Source: Saccharospirillum salsuginis (lineage in GTDB: Bacteria; Pseudomonadota; Gammaproteobacteria; Pseudomonadales; Natronospirillaceae). Taken from it: a stretch of DNA of 64,000 bases. The notes beneath the pieces were generated by a model. It worked only from the letters and a program-made list of their open reading frames with translations. It was not told the DNA's origin and made no database searches. Made by a program: the position numbers and the translations under genes. Shown here in pieces: positions 15,569 through 25,409 of the stretch (position 1 is the stretch's first letter; each line of letters begins with the position of its first letter). Location: assembly GCF_014651855.1 (NCBI RefSeq), contig NZ_BMXR01000002.1:1-64000 (forward strand), given 5' to 3'.

Positions 15569-16324
15569 ATGAAAACGCTGCTGACTCTATTGCTAATGGC
15601 ATGCGCCGGCGCGGCCACCTCGGACACTGTCCGCCTGTGTGGTGTTGAGTGGCCTCCATTTACTTATGCCGAGAATGGGAACATTGAGAGCGGCATATCG
15701 TTTCGGATCTATCAGGAAGCTTTTCGTCGTCTGGGTATGTCGTTTGAAGCGCACGCCTTGCCTTGGCCACGTTGCCTGAGATTGGTGGAGTTGGGGCACT
15801 ATGACGCCGTGATCGACAATGCCGACCTGGAGCCGTTCGTGGCGGGCTCCCACCCGACGGCGTCCTACCCCTTGGCGATTTATGTGCTGGCCGATTTTCC
15901 GGTCGATGATTTTTCGTGGGACTTCATGCGGAGAAAACGCATCGGCATGGTGCGCGGTTACGACTATACCCCGACCATCGCCGCTTTCGAGGGGTGGCGA
16001 CCCCGCTATTTCACAACCGATGAACAGATGTTGCGGGTCCTGCAGGCCGGGCGCATCGACTATGCGTTGGGCGACCTGTACAGCGTCCCCATTCTCAGCG
16101 AACGCATCGGGATTGAGATCAAGCGGTTGCGACCGCTGGTGGATTCCACCAACCTCTACTTGGTGTTCAACGCGGACCGGGCCGATTTGATGCGCCGGTA
16201 CGATGCCGTGATCGGCCAGATGATCGAAGACGGCACGCTCGACGCCATTTATCTCGAGTTCATGCCGCTGACGTATTCCGACGTGATGCGTTTGAACGAC
16301 GGGACTCACGCCGGGTTCGATTAA
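15569..16324 (+). CDS. Periplasmic solute-binding protein, family 3-like
   Basis: 251 residues with a signal peptide (MKTLLTLLLMACAGAATS). LCGVEWPPFTYAENGNIESG and a two-lobed pattern (SYPLAIYVLADFPVD, RRKRIGMVRGYDYTP, LRVLQAGRIDYALGDLYSV) fit the SBP_bac_3 type used by amino-acid ABC transporters or as sensor proteins. There is no transporter gene next to it, so it is an orphan; such orphans may feed a distant transporter or a signalling protein. GGGGAGG precedes the ATG. It is convergent with the fhs gene. Confidence 0.82.
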   Translation: MKTLLTLLLMACAGAATSDTVRLCGVEWPPFTYAENGNIESGISFRIYQEAFRRLGMSFEAHALPWPRCLRLVELGHYDAVIDNADLEPFVAGSHPTASYPLAIYVLADFPVDDFSWDFMRRKRIGMVRGYDYTPTIAAFEGWRPRYFTTDEQMLRVLQAGRIDYALGDLYSVPILSERIGIEIKRLRPLVDSTNLYLVFNADRADLMRRYDAVIGQMIEDGTLDAIYLEFMPLTYSDVMRLNDGTHAGFD

Positions 16325-16348
16325 CCTCGGTCGCGGTATCGGCAATAC

Positions 16349-18076
16349 TCACGACAGTCCGACGATCAGCCCGTGTTCATCCAGCGTCATGTCCAGGGCT
16401 GCGGGTCGTTTTGGAAGGCCCGGCATGGTCATAATGTCGCCGCAGACGGCCACCACGAAACCCGCGCCGGCCGACAGGGTCAGTCGTTTAACCGGCAGGT
16501 CGTGCCCTTCGGGCGCACCAAGCAACGTCGGGTCGGCCGAGAAACTGTATTGGGTTTTGGCGATGCACACCGGCAGGTGGCCGAAGCCGAGCGCCTCGTA
16601 TTCCTCGATCTGTTTTTGCGCTTCGCGAGTGAAGCTGACCGAACCCGCGCGATACAGCCGCGTCGCAATGGTGTGGATTTTCTCGGCCAGCGGCTGACTG
16701 TTTTCGTAGAGCAACTGGATGTCGGGCGTTCCCTGTTCGAGCCGATCCATTACGGCTTGGGCCAGTTCGGTCGCGCCCGGTCCGCCGTCGGCCCAGTGGC
16801 TGGCCAGAACGGCGTCGGTACCGAGGTCCCGACACAGGGCCGTGAGGGTCGACAATTCCTCGTCGCTGTCGGTCGGGAAACGGTTGACGCAGACCACCGG
16901 GTTCAAGCCGAACTGCCGCAGGTTGTCGATGTGGCGTTCCAGGTTCACGGCGCCCGCCCGCAAGGCGGCGACGTCGGGGTTGGCCAGGTCTTTCTTGCGT
17001 GCGCCGCCCTGCAGTTTCAGCGCCCGCACGGTGCACACCAGCACAGCCGCATCCGGCCGCAGACCGGACTGTCGGCATTTGATGTCGATGAATTTTTCCG
17101 CGCCGAGGTCGGCGCCAAAACCGGCTTCGGTGACGACGACATCGTTCAGGCACAAGGCCGCCCGGGTGGCCGTGACCGAATTGCAGCCGTGGGCGATGTT
17201 GCCGAACGGGCCGCCGTGAATGAACACCGGGTTGTGTTCCAGGCTTTGCACCAGGTTCGGGTTCAGGGCGTCTTTCAACAGCACTGTCATCGCCCCTTCG
17301 GCACCCAGGTCCCGCACCCGAACCGGACTGTGATCCCGCCGCTGGCCGATGATGATGTCGCCCAGTCGACGGTGGAGGTCGGATTGGTTTTCCGCCAGAC
17401 ACAATATCGCCATGAGTTCCGAGGCGACCGTGATGTCGAAGCCGGTTTCCCGGGGAATGCCATGTGCGGCGCCGCCGAGACCGGTCAGAGTGTTGCGCAA
17501 CGAGCGGTCGTTCAAATCCAGCACCCGTCGCCAGGTGACGCGTCGCGGGTCGATGTCGGCTTCGTTGCCCCAATGGAGATGGTTGTCGATCAGTGACGCC
17601 AACAGGTTGTGCGCCGCCGTGATGGCGTGAAAATCCCCGTTGAAATGCAGGTTGATGTCTTCCATCGGAATGACTTGCGCACGTCCGCCACCGGCCGCCC
17701 CGCCTTTCATGCCGAAACAGGGGCCGAGCGAAGGCTCGCGCAAGCACACCGACGAACGCACACCCAACTGATTGAGACCGTCGTTCAGACCGACGCTGGT
17801 GGTGGTCTTGCCTTCACCGGCGGGCGTCGGTGTGATGGCCGTGACCAGCACCAGTTTGCCGTATGGCTGTGCGCTCAAATTCCCCATGTGAGTAAGATCG
17901 AGCTTGGCTTTGTAGTGGCCGAACGGCACCAGACTGTCGGCCGATAATCCCAGCCGTTGTTGCGCCAACGGCAGTATGGGTTGCGGCTGTACCGACCGGG
18001 CGATTTCGATGTCCGGTGTGCCGGGCGCGGGCCAGTCGGGCGTGCTTGGCGCGACGGTATCGGTCTGGGTGCTCAT
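16349..18076 (-). CDS. fhs: Formate-tetrahydrofolate ligase
   Basis: 575 residues, slightly longer than usual at the N-terminus. [16 protein letters not shown] is the ATP-binding loop, followed by the diagnostic [20 protein letters not shown] and [15 protein letters not shown]. It interconverts formate, ATP and tetrahydrofolate with 10-formyl-tetrahydrofolate. The start overlaps the stop of the MetF-like gene (ATGA), so the two are translationally coupled. In the context of the upstream demethylase and MetF-like gene, the reverse (ATP-yielding) direction, releasing formate from oxidised methyl groups, is plausible. Confidence 0.96.
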   Translation of the reverse strand: MSTQTDTVAPSTPDWPAPGTPDIEIARSVQPQPILPLAQQRLGLSADSLVPFGHYKAKLDLTHMGNLSAQPYGKLVLVTAITPTPAGEGKTTTSVGLNDGLNQLGVRSSVCLREPSLGPCFGMKGGAAGGGRAQVIPMEDINLHFNGDFHAITAAHNLLASLIDNHLHWGNEADIDPRRVTWRRVLDLNDRSLRNTLTGLGGAAHGIPRETGFDITVASELMAILCLAENQSDLHRRLGDIIIGQRRDHSPVRVRDLGAEGAMTVLLKDALNPNLVQSLEHNPVFIHGGPFGNIAHGCNSVTATRAALCLNDVVVTEAGFGADLGAEKFIDIKCRQSGLRPDAAVLVCTVRALKLQGGARKKDLANPDVAALRAGAVNLERHIDNLRQFGLNPVVCVNRFPTDSDEELSTLTALCRDLGTDAVLASHWADGGPGATELAQAVMDRLEQGTPDIQLLYENSQPLAEKIHTIATRLYRAGSVSFTREAQKQIEEYEALGFGHLPVCIAKTQYSFSADPTLLGAPEGHDLPVKRLTLSAGAGFVVAVCGDIMTMPGLPKRPAALDMTLDEHGLIVGLS

Positions 18077-19008
18077 GGTCCTGTCTCCTGGGTGCGATTG
18101 AGTGAGTCGTTGTCACCGGCGGGGTCGGCTTCGAGGCGTCGGCTGTGCAGCCACTGGGCGGTTTTCTGCAGCCCCCCGAACGGAAACAGATGGAGCCCCG
18201 CTAAGGGTGAGTCCGGATGCCTGGCCCGGTAGTGCGCCAGGTTGTCGACCACGCCATCCGGCGTCCAGGCTCGCAGCAGTCGCGTCGTGCCCGGTCGTTT
18301 CAGGACCTGTTTGGCCGAGGTGCCCACTCCGCATTGGGCGGCATAGGCCAGCAGGGTTTTCAGTCCGCTCGGGCCGGGCAAGCCGACGTACACCGGCCAG
18401 GGGTGCAGGTCGGTCGCGTTGTCGTTCAGCCAGCTCAGTACTCGCTCCGCTTCGAAGGTGAACTGGGTGACGATCCACAGTCGCGAATCGGTTTGGCGGG
18501 CGTAGTCCTGTTTGACCGCAAGGGCCCGTTTCAATTCGACGGGGGAAGCGACGGGATGGCCGTCCGGATGGCCGGCGATGCCGATGTTCCTGAAACCGTG
18601 ACGGAGCAAAGCGCCGGACGCCAGCACGGCCAGGGTGTCGGCGAAGGGGCCGAGCGACTTGCCTGTGTCCCCGGCGATGAGCAACAGCCGATGCACACCG
18701 GAGCCGGCCAGATCGGACAGCCAACCGTCCAATTGCGCCATGCTCGACACCGCCCGCGCCGGCAGGTGGGGGATGGGCACAAAACCCTCCGCCAATAGCC
18801 GATGGCAAGCCGCCAATGTTTCGGAAAACTCGGCCTTCGGCAGAAACGGCACATAGACCGACAAGCCCCGGGGTAACATCGTGGACAGGGACGGAGTCCC
18901 CAGGATCTGCCTGGGCGTGGCTTCGAGGGAGGCGCCCTGAATCAGCCTGTTCAGAGCGCCCGCCGTCGTATCGCCAGGCCGACCGTTTGCCGGCTCGGAG
19001 TGGAGCAT
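18073..19008 (-). CDS. Methylenetetrahydrofolate reductase-like protein
   Basis: 311 residues from the ATG at 19008, preceded by GGGGGAAGG; a TTG at 19029 is less likely. A TIM-barrel of MTHFR type: [46 protein letters not shown], and [16 protein letters not shown]. It would oxidise 5-methyl-THF to 5,10-methylene-THF in a demethylation pathway (the reverse of the biosynthetic MetF direction). It is somewhat diverged from housekeeping MetF, which fits a catabolic paralogue. Middle gene of the operon: 30 bases after the demethylase gene and overlapping fhs. Confidence 0.85.
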   Translation of the reverse strand: MLHSEPANGRPGDTTAGALNRLIQGASLEATPRQILGTPSLSTMLPRGLSVYVPFLPKAEFSETLAACHRLLAEGFVPIPHLPARAVSSMAQLDGWLSDLAGSGVHRLLLIAGDTGKSLGPFADTLAVLASGALLRHGFRNIGIAGHPDGHPVASPVELKRALAVKQDYARQTDSRLWIVTQFTFEAERVLSWLNDNATDLHPWPVYVGLPGPSGLKTLLAYAAQCGVGTSAKQVLKRPGTTRLLRAWTPDGVVDNLAHYRARHPDSPLAGLHLFPFGGLQKTAQWLHSRRLEADPAGDNDSLNRTQETGP

Positions 19009-19038
19009 GGTGCCTTCCCCCTTTTTCAATCGATGCCG

Positions 19039-20403
19039 TCAGTCGACGAAATCGATGCCCTTGGACCGGGCCCGTTCACGCGCGTTGGGGTTCACCGACG
19101 GGCGGAAGGGTACATCGACGATCTCCGCACCGACCGCGGTGGTGCCATCGGCGGTCGCGTATTCCGGGGGCAGGTGTACGGTCAATCGGGTACCGAGGTC
19201 TCTGGATTCCCAGGGCACAAACGCCAGTGCGATGTTGGTTTCCAGTTCCGGGGAATACCAGGGCGAGGTTACGTAACCGATGGCGTCGCTGTCCGGCGTT
19301 TCGGTGAGCAACCAGAAGTCGTTGGCGTAATCGGTCACCGGTGCGCCACCAAAGGTCAGCCCGACCATGACCAGTTCGAACGGCGGATCGCCCGCCTCGA
19401 TTTGTGCACGCGCATGTTCGAGCGCCTGCTTGCCGACGTAGTCGGCGTCCTTGTTGCGTGGCACCTGGTAGGCCAGGTTGCACTGGAAGGGAATCACTTC
19501 CTGATCGATGTCCTGCCCCCAGCTCAAAATGCCCGCCGCGATGCGACGGTGGTGGGCCGGGGCAATGACGCGCAGGTTGTGTTTTTCGCCGGCGGCGAGC
19601 ACCGCATACCACAAGGTTTCCGCGTGCAGGGTGGCGTCTTTCAGATAAATCTCGTAGCCCTTTTCACCGGTGAACCCGGTTTGCGAAACGATCACATCGC
19701 AGCCTTCGACCTGGCCTTCCATCAGGCCGTAGTAGGGTAATTCCTTGACGGCCGGGCCGAACAGATCCGTCATCAGGGCTTCGGATTTCGGCCCTTGAAT
19801 CTGGACCGGCGCGACGTCGATTTCAGCAATGCTGACGTTGTAGCCCATGCCCAGATTCACGCCGCGCAGCCACATTTCCAGGTCGCTGTCGGACAGTGAA
19901 AACCAGAACTCATCCTCGGCGACGCGCAACAACACCGGGTCGTTGAGGATGCCGCCGTCTTCATTGCACAGGATCACATACTTGCCGCGCATCGGTTTGA
20001 TCTTGGTCGCATCGCGGGTGATCACATAATTGACGAAGGCCTCGGCGTCTGGCCCTTTCACCTGGATCTGCCGCTCGACGGCCACGTTCCACATGGTCAC
20101 GTCATTGATCAGGGCGTTGTACTCCACCATGGCGCCGCCTTCCTCGGGACGGACGTAGCCGCGCGGATGGTAGATGCGGTTGTAAACGGTGGCCCGCCAA
20201 CACCCGGACTCCACCGACAGATGCCAATACGGCGACTTCCGCACCCGGGTGGAAATCAGCATCTCCACGGGTGTCGGCCCGGACTGGCGCAGGTTGATGG
20301 GCACCTTGCGACCGGACTGGTCGACACTGGTGGTATGCCGTGCCTCGGCGGCACGTTCCTGGTACGTGGACAGCAGCGGGTTGTCGTTGGAGTGAGTCGT
20401 CAT
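19039..20403 (-). CDS. GcvT-like tetrahydrofolate-dependent demethylase (DmdA/LigM type)
   Basis: 454 residues of the aminomethyltransferase fold: MWNVAVERQIQVKGPDAEAF, GGILNDPVLLRVAEDEFW, DVAPVQIQGPKSEALM and SQTGFTGEKGYEIYL. This family moves a methyl group from a substrate to tetrahydrofolate. DmdA acts on dimethylsulfoniopropionate; LigM/DesA act on vanillate and syringate. Which applies here cannot be told from sequence alone. The operon with MetF-like and Fhs proteins argues for methyl-group catabolism rather than glycine cleavage. AGAGGA precedes the ATG. An AraC-type gene is divergently placed. Confidence 0.82.
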   Translation of the reverse strand: MTTHSNDNPLLSTYQERAAEARHTTSVDQSGRKVPINLRQSGPTPVEMLISTRVRKSPYWHLSVESGCWRATVYNRIYHPRGYVRPEEGGAMVEYNALINDVTMWNVAVERQIQVKGPDAEAFVNYVITRDATKIKPMRGKYVILCNEDGGILNDPVLLRVAEDEFWFSLSDSDLEMWLRGVNLGMGYNVSIAEIDVAPVQIQGPKSEALMTDLFGPAVKELPYYGLMEGQVEGCDVIVSQTGFTGEKGYEIYLKDATLHAETLWYAVLAAGEKHNLRVIAPAHHRRIAAGILSWGQDIDQEVIPFQCNLAYQVPRNKDADYVGKQALEHARAQIEAGDPPFELVMVGLTFGGAPVTDYANDFWLLTETPDSDAIGYVTSPWYSPELETNIALAFVPWESRDLGTRLTVHLPPEYATADGTTAVGAEIVDVPFRPSVNPNARERARSKGIDFVD

Positions 20404-20635
20404 GGCCTGGTCCTCTTGTCAGCCGGGTGGACGGCCCTAAACATGGCTGCTGTGTGGCGGCCGGCATTGTCAATCACGACACGGGAGTTCCCAAAAACGG
20501 CACTGAGAGAGCGAGTGAGAGGTACCACCAGGAGACCTGACCGCCCCCGATGGATTGTCCCCGATTCGTAAATGGGCCATAGTTGCTAGGCGGTATACCC
20601 GGCTTGAAAGCTTTTCACTATAGAGGGGGGCGACT

Positions 20636-21049
20636 ATGCTCCACAAACATCTGTTGAATCGGTTGTGTAAAGCCCGAGTTTTACTGCGACAAGCCGATGC
20701 TGACAGTCTGTCGGTTCCCGAAGTCGCACGATCCGTGGGTCTATCCACTTTCCATTTTATCCGGTTGTATAAATCCGTGTTTGGAGAGACCCCGAACCAG
20801 TGTCAAATCCGCGCCAGGATAGACAAAGCCAAGGATTGGTTGCTGACTACGGATATAAGCGTAACCCGAATCTGTATGGATACAGGATGCAGTAGCACAG
20901 GCAGCTTCACGACCCAGTTTAAACAACAGGTCGGCCTGTCTCCCCGTGCTTTTCGGTACCGCTATCGATCACAGCGAAAGGTTCGGCCCACCTTGCCCGA
21001 TAGCCTGATTCCGGGGTGTTTTTCCCTGATGCCGGGGAAGATGAAGTAA
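20636..21049 (+). CDS. Single-domain AraC-type regulator
   Basis: 137 residues, consisting almost only of the AraC DNA-binding domain (LSVPEVARSVGLSTFHFIRL and VTRICMDTGCSSTGSFTTQF), without a ligand-binding domain. SoxS-like proteins of this size are controlled by their level rather than by a ligand. GAGGGGGG precedes the ATG. It is divergent from the demethylase operon and followed by a VOC gene, either of which may be its target. Confidence 0.85.
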   Translation: MLHKHLLNRLCKARVLLRQADADSLSVPEVARSVGLSTFHFIRLYKSVFGETPNQCQIRARIDKAKDWLLTTDISVTRICMDTGCSSTGSFTTQFKQQVGLSPRAFRYRYRSQRKVRPTLPDSLIPGCFSLMPGKMK

Positions 21050-21138
21050 ACCGCAAGATTGAAGAAGTTATTCCTAAAGGTAACGGCTATTCTGGTGGCT
21101 CAACCTAAACGATAGTACGTTGCCATGTGGGAGGCGCT

Positions 21139-21522
21139 ATGAAGATCAAACTGAACAGCATTTTTGTTGATGACCAGGAAAAAGCACTGACCTTTTACAC
21201 CAAGATTCTCGGTTTTGAACTGTCCAAAGACATACCGGTCGGTGAATTCCGGTGGCTGACCGTTGTGTCGGCGGACGGACCCAAGGATGTTGAACTTGTG
21301 CTGGAACCCAATAATAATCCGGCTGCACGGCAGTTTCAGGATGCCCTGATGGAACAAGGGATACCGATCACGGCGTTTGAAGTCGACGACGTACAAGCGG
21401 AATATGAGCGACTAAAAGGAAAGGATGTGAGGTTCACAATGGATCCAACGGATATGGGAGAGGTGACCATTGCGATATTCGCGGATACGTGTGGCAACCT
21501 GATTCAAATTTATCAAGGGTGA
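21139..21522 (+). CDS. VOC (glyoxalase) family protein
   Basis: 127 residues. MKIKLNSIFVDDQEKALTFY and the C-terminal MGEVTIAIFADTCGNLIQIY give the VOC pattern with GHEL-type metal ligands partly replaced. The ATG at 21139 follows GGGAGG; a GTG at 21127 lies on that site and is rejected. It lies 89 bases after a single-domain AraC gene, an arrangement commonly seen for regulator-VOC pairs. The substrate is unknown. Confidence 0.88.
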   Translation: MKIKLNSIFVDDQEKALTFYTKILGFELSKDIPVGEFRWLTVVSADGPKDVELVLEPNNNPAARQFQDALMEQGIPITAFEVDDVQAEYERLKGKDVRFTMDPTDMGEVTIAIFADTCGNLIQIYQG

Positions 21523-21577
21523 ATACTTTTCATAGTGAGAATAAGTAATAAAAGACAAGTGACAAGGAGCATTGCAT

Positions 21578-22003
21578 ATGGAATTCAAAACACGGCGATA
21601 CGTCGGCCAGGGCGTCAATCACGAAGGTGAAGACTTCGAGGGAACCTTCCTTGTCGAGCCAGTCGAGAACACCCAGGCATACAATTATTCCTACCGAGCT
21701 GTCCGTATCGAGGACGGCACCCAGGTTCACTACGAATGCGGTCTTATCGGTGTGGACGAGGGGGGAGTCCCGTCCATCCACACGCAAATGGATGAGCTGC
21801 CTTCCGTCTCCGTGCATCAGCAAAGGCGCGATGAAGACGATGTCCATGCCTTTGGTTTCGAGGGCGGGGGTTCGCTGGCCGGGTTCGTCAGTGAGTTGGT
21901 GTTTCAATTCAATGCGGACGGTTTTCGATTGACCCATCGGTGGGCGATGAACGCACCCCTGCAGGATCGCTCCTGGTGCGATTTGGTGGCCGTGGATGGG
22001 TGA
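21578..22003 (+). CDS. Conserved hypothetical protein
   Basis: 141 residues, acidic, with a beta-rich pattern (EFKTRRYVGQGVNHEGEDFE, EGTFLVEPVEN, YSYRAVRIEDGTQVHYECGL). No signal peptide or membrane segment. AAGGAG lies eight bases before the ATG. It could be a lipocalin-like or START-like small barrel, but no family was recognised. It stands alone between the VOC gene and a DUF5062 gene. Confidence 0.7.
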   Translation: MEFKTRRYVGQGVNHEGEDFEGTFLVEPVENTQAYNYSYRAVRIEDGTQVHYECGLIGVDEGGVPSIHTQMDELPSVSVHQQRRDEDDVHAFGFEGGGSLAGFVSELVFQFNADGFRLTHRWAMNAPLQDRSWCDLVAVDG

Positions 22004-22087
22004 CCGGCGGGTTATTGGATCCGTGACAGTGAGCTATGCTTGTGGTGAACCATCTTGTGGATGCCAAGCGAAGAGGTCCGTATCACC

Positions 22088-22327
22088 ATGAAGAAGCTCA
22101 AGAACGAGAAGGAACTGGTCAAGAAGGCCATTGAGACCGGCATCAAATACGGTGAGGCGCGGGGTGTGGTGCAGTTCGAGCCGACGGACTCCGCCGAAGT
22201 CAAGATCGAATTCATTTACCGGTTGCTGGTGCACGATGGACTGATTCAGCCACTGCCCAACGATCAGATCTCGCAACAGGGGATGCGGCACAAGCTGGCG
22301 CTCTGGGCTTCGAAGCTACCGGAGTGA
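22088..22327 (+). CDS. DUF5062 family protein
   Basis: 79 residues: MKKLKNEKELVKKAIETG, then a conserved RLLVHDGLIQPLPND and MRHKLALWASKLP. Small, soluble and helical. It resembles DUF5062, known in Vibrio, Marinobacter and relatives; the function is unknown. The ATG at 22088 is chosen because family similarity begins there; AGAGG lies about eleven bases upstream. Confidence 0.8.
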   Translation: MKKLKNEKELVKKAIETGIKYGEARGVVQFEPTDSAEVKIEFIYRLLVHDGLIQPLPNDQISQQGMRHKLALWASKLPE

Positions 22328-22345
22328 GGTCGGGGGTACAGGAAC

Positions 22346-22379
22346 AAAAAAAGCGGAGCCCATTGGGTTCCGCTTTTTT
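22346..22379. terminator. Bidirectional rho-independent terminator
   Basis: AAAAAAA, GCGGAGCCC, ATT, GGGTTCCGC and TTTTTT. It serves both the DUF5062 gene (plus) and the cold-shock gene (minus). Confidence 0.93.
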
Positions 22380-22441
22380 GAGTCGACCATTCTGAGATGG
22401 TCTATGCCGGCCCGCATGCGGCCCGGCAATGAGAGTCGTCG

Positions 22442-22648
22442 TTATACGGCGACGATGTTCTCGGCCTGAAGGCCTTTTTGGCCCTGCGTGATGGTGAACT
22501 CAACGCGTTGGCCTTCGGCCAGGGTTTTGAAACCCGTGCCGGTGATGGCACTGAAGTGTGCAAAGACGTCAGCGCCGGATTCTTGCTCGATAAAGCCAAA
22601 ACCTTTCGCTTCGTTAAACCATTTTACAGTGCCGGTAGCAGTAGCCAT
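22442..22648 (-). CDS. Cold-shock protein, CspA family
   Basis: 68 residues. [18 protein letters not shown] and DVFAHFSAI contain the RNP1 and RNP2 RNA-binding motifs of the cold-shock OB-fold. It binds single-stranded RNA/DNA and melts secondary structure, promoting translation in the cold or as a general RNA chaperone. The gene is followed by a strong terminator and preceded by a long leader (22649 to about 22850), a common feature of cold-shock genes with thermosensitive mRNA. Confidence 0.97.
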   Translation of the reverse strand: MATATGTVKWFNEAKGFGFIEQESGADVFAHFSAITGTGFKTLAEGQRVEFTITQGQKGLQAENIVAV

Positions 22649-22947
22649 GTTAGGCTCCTTAAATATCTAAAGTGTGTGTGCCTGAAGTCAGGCGGGTCAT
22701 GCTAAGAAAGGTTGTGATTACTAGGTGAAACTGGCGAGGCACAATAGACAGGTTGCTAGACTGCAAAAGGACTTCGAACTGCGATTTCAACAAGGTAAGA
22801 CTAACTTCTTAAGCTGAGGCGCACAGTATAGATTGCCCGGGCTGGCGTCAATCACTATTCACCGGCGTCGCGCTTCTTTACAATAGCCCCTCACATCACC
22901 CGGCCGCCAGACCGCCATTTCCGCACCCAAGAGACACGCCCGCACGA
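22649..22947 (-). promoter_or_regulatory. Long leader/promoter region of the cold-shock gene
   Basis: About 200 bases with no coding frame between the csp start and the RIO kinase promoter. AAGGAG lies near the start. Several short repeats and AT-rich stretches are present, but I cannot define a cold box or a precise promoter. Confidence 0.4.
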
Positions 22948-23808
22948 ATGAAACCACCCAAGAGACTCCTGCCGCTGATTGAAGACGGCCTGATCGATGA
23001 AGTCATAAGCCCGCTGATGAGCGGAAAGGAAGCCTCCGTATGGGTGGTGCGCTGCGGCAACGACATCCGCTGCGCCAAGGTCTACAAAGATGCCGCCAAA
23101 CGCAGTTTTAAACAGGCCGCGACCTACCAGGAAGGGCGCAAAGTGCGCAACAGCCGCCGCGCCCGGGCGATGGAGAAAGGCTCCAAATATGGCCGCCGGC
23201 AACAGGAGTCCACCTGGCAGAACGCCGAGGTGGACGCGCTGTACCGCCTGGCCGACATCGGCGTACGGGTGCCGGAACCCTTCGGCTGCGTCGACGGCGT
23301 ATTGCTGATGGAGCTGGTGACGGACGACGACGGCGAAGTCGCTTCCCGCCTGAACGACGTCATTCTCACCCACGAACAGGCTCTCGAAGACCACGCCCTG
23401 GTCATGCATTACGTCAAACTGATGCTCTGTGCCGGCCTGGTCCACGGCGATCTGTCCGAGTTCAACGTCCTGGTCGACGCCTATGGCCCGGTCATCATCG
23501 ATCTGCCCCAGGCGGTCGACGCCGCGGCCAACAACAACGCCGAACGCATGCTGGCGCGGGATGTCGCCAACATGACGCGCTACTACGCCCAGTTCGCCCC
23601 GGAACTGGCAGAAACACGGTATGCGCCGGAAATCTGGTCGCTGTACAAGTCCGGCGACCTACACCCCGAGCTGGAACTGACCGGCGAATTCGACCTCGAC
23701 GAAGCGAACGCCGATGTCGAAGGGGTGCTGGACGAGATTCACGCCATTTTGATGGAAGAGGAAGAGCGTCAGGTTCGCCAGGAGGAAGAGGACGAATCGG
23801 ACGACTGA
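22948..23808 (+). CDS. RIO1-family serine protein kinase
   Basis: 286 residues. SGKEASVWVVRCG is the flexible RIO ATP-binding loop, VHGDLSEFNVLV the catalytic loop (Asp and Asn present), and VIIDLPQAVD the metal-binding segment in which IDLPQ replaces DFG as is usual in RIO1. The C-terminus is very acidic. Bacterial RIO1 proteins are soluble serine kinases of unclear substrate; archaeal and eukaryotic ones act in small-subunit ribosome maturation. Single gene with its own promoter region. Confidence 0.93.
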   Translation: MKPPKRLLPLIEDGLIDEVISPLMSGKEASVWVVRCGNDIRCAKVYKDAAKRSFKQAATYQEGRKVRNSRRARAMEKGSKYGRRQQESTWQNAEVDALYRLADIGVRVPEPFGCVDGVLLMELVTDDDGEVASRLNDVILTHEQALEDHALVMHYVKLMLCAGLVHGDLSEFNVLVDAYGPVIIDLPQAVDAAANNNAERMLARDVANMTRYYAQFAPELAETRYAPEIWSLYKSGDLHPELELTGEFDLDEANADVEGVLDEIHAILMEEEERQVRQEEEDESDD

Positions 23809-24019
23809 GGGTTCAATCGCGCGGAGTGCCAAACACCTGGGTCCAGTAGGTGCTGGAATCCGCCGAGTCGGTATCTACCCGGCTGGTGCTGAATTGCTCG
23901 TGCTGTCCGGAACGAGTGGGCAATTTGATGCGCGTCCATTCGAGTATGCTACGGATGTGAGGCCCACTCCGTTCAGTCTATACTGCCGGAACGGATTACC
24001 GACGGGTGGAGGATGCAGC

Positions 24020-24397
24020 ATGCAATATGAAGTCGATACGCCGGACGCCTATCTGCGCGCTCTGGATGACGATTGGCGAAAAGACTCCCTGGAGGCTCTG
24101 CGAACGCTGATTCTGCAGCAGGACAACGCCATTGAAGAGCGCATTCACTACAAAATGCTGGGGTATTACTTCGGCGGGCAATATGTGTTTCATCTGAACG
24201 CGCAGCGCGGTTACGTCAGTCTGTACGTTGGGAATACCACTGACATCGACCCGGAGGGCGAGCTTCTGGCCGGTCTGAACCTGGGCAAAGGGTGCATCCG
24301 GTTCACCAAAACAAAGCGGGTCCCGGAAACCCGAATAGAGGAGTTCATCGGCCGGGCGGTGTCCATGGCCCGGCGCGGAAAAGCGCTGGATTGCTGA
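24020..24397 (+). CDS. DUF1801 (YdhG-like) protein
   Basis: 125 residues: TPDAYLRALDDDWRKDSLEA, EERIHYKMLGYYFGGQYVFH and KGCIRFTKTKRVPETRIEEF, the pattern of the YdhG/DUF1801 fold (SSF159888-like), related to bacterial iron-binding frataxin-like proteins in structure. The function is unknown. GGTGGAGG precedes the ATG; an upstream in-frame extension to 23894 has no ribosome site and is rejected. Confidence 0.82.
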   Translation: MQYEVDTPDAYLRALDDDWRKDSLEALRTLILQQDNAIEERIHYKMLGYYFGGQYVFHLNAQRGYVSLYVGNTTDIDPEGELLAGLNLGKGCIRFTKTKRVPETRIEEFIGRAVSMARRGKALDC

Positions 24398-24401
24398 TCG
24401 T

Positions 24402-25313
24402 TCAGAGCCCCTCCGGTTGCTGAAACAATCGCTCTGCCATCAAGTAGTCCACCACCGCCCGCGTTCGTTCGGGCAACTGTTTGCGGGACGGGTACACCAG
24501 CGATACCACCAAGGGGTCGCTCGACAGTTCAGGCATGACCGGAATCAGCTGCCCGGCCTCGATTTCAGCCCGCATGACGCCCGGCAGCATGGGGCCTATG
24601 CCATAGCCTCGCAACACCAGGTGTTGCAGCAACAGCGGGGAATTGCACCGGGTGAACACTGTCGGGCGAATTTCCACGGTCTGGTCTCCCTGCCTTAACC
24701 GCACAACATCGCCGTGATGCGATTGCGTCAGCAGCGTCCAGGGAGCGGCTTCCAGCTCCGCCAGGGTATCGGGCAAGCCGTGCGTGTCGACGAATGCGGG
24801 GCTGGCGAAGAGCGTGACCGCCTCTTCGTACAGGACCCGGGCCACCACTGAATCGTCTCGTGGCAGTCCGATGCGAATCGCGAGATCGATTTGCTCACTG
24901 ACCAGATCCATCCGTTCGTCGTTCAGGACAAAGTCCAATTGAATCCTGGGGTAGCGTCGCTGAAAGTCCGCCAATCTGGGCAGGATGAATTTGTGGGCGA
25001 TGTCGTGATTCAAGGTGATGGCCACCCGTCCGCTGGGCTCGCGCGGCGTGGCGATAGCTTCGACGTCCTGCAGAATGGAGGGCAGTGCCCGGGCCTGGTC
25101 GTACACCCGTTGCCCTTCGTGTGTGACCGTGAGCTGGCGGGTCGAGCGTTGCAGTAGACGCACGCCGAGGTCCGCTTCCAGTTGCGCTACCTGTTCGCTG
25201 ACGCGCGATCGACTGGTGTGCAGCTTGCGGGCGGCGGCCGCGAAGCTGCCGGTTTCGACCACGGTGGTGTAGACGGCCAGTAAGCGCAGATGAGAGAAGT
25301 CTATTGTACTCAA
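24402..25313 (-). CDS. LysR-family regulator
   Basis: 303 residues from a TTG start at 25313 with TGGAGTG upstream. N-terminal winged helix (LLAVYTTVVETGSFAAAARK, SRSRVSEQVAQLEADLGVRL) and a C-terminal substrate-binding domain. It is divergent from a QorB-type quinone oxidoreductase gene whose ATG lies about 97 bases away; LysR genes commonly control their divergent neighbour, so it probably regulates it in response to an electrophile or quinone. An in-frame extension up to 25463 lacks a ribosome site. Confidence 0.88.
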   Translation of the reverse strand: MSTIDFSHLRLLAVYTTVVETGSFAAAARKLHTSRSRVSEQVAQLEADLGVRLLQRSTRQLTVTHEGQRVYDQARALPSILQDVEAIATPREPSGRVAITLNHDIAHKFILPRLADFQRRYPRIQLDFVLNDERMDLVSEQIDLAIRIGLPRDDSVVARVLYEEAVTLFASPAFVDTHGLPDTLAELEAAPWTLLTQSHHGDVVRLRQGDQTVEIRPTVFTRCNSPLLLQHLVLRGYGIGPMLPGVMRAEIEAGQLIPVMPELSSDPLVVSLVYPSRKQLPERTRAVVDYLMAERLFQQPEGL

Positions 25314-25409
25314 AAGCCGAACACTCCATTCGGTTTGGGTGGTCTTATCGGAACGATGAGTGTCGCGCACACTGAGTGCGAATTCCAGACACACGTGAGG
25401 AGAAACACC

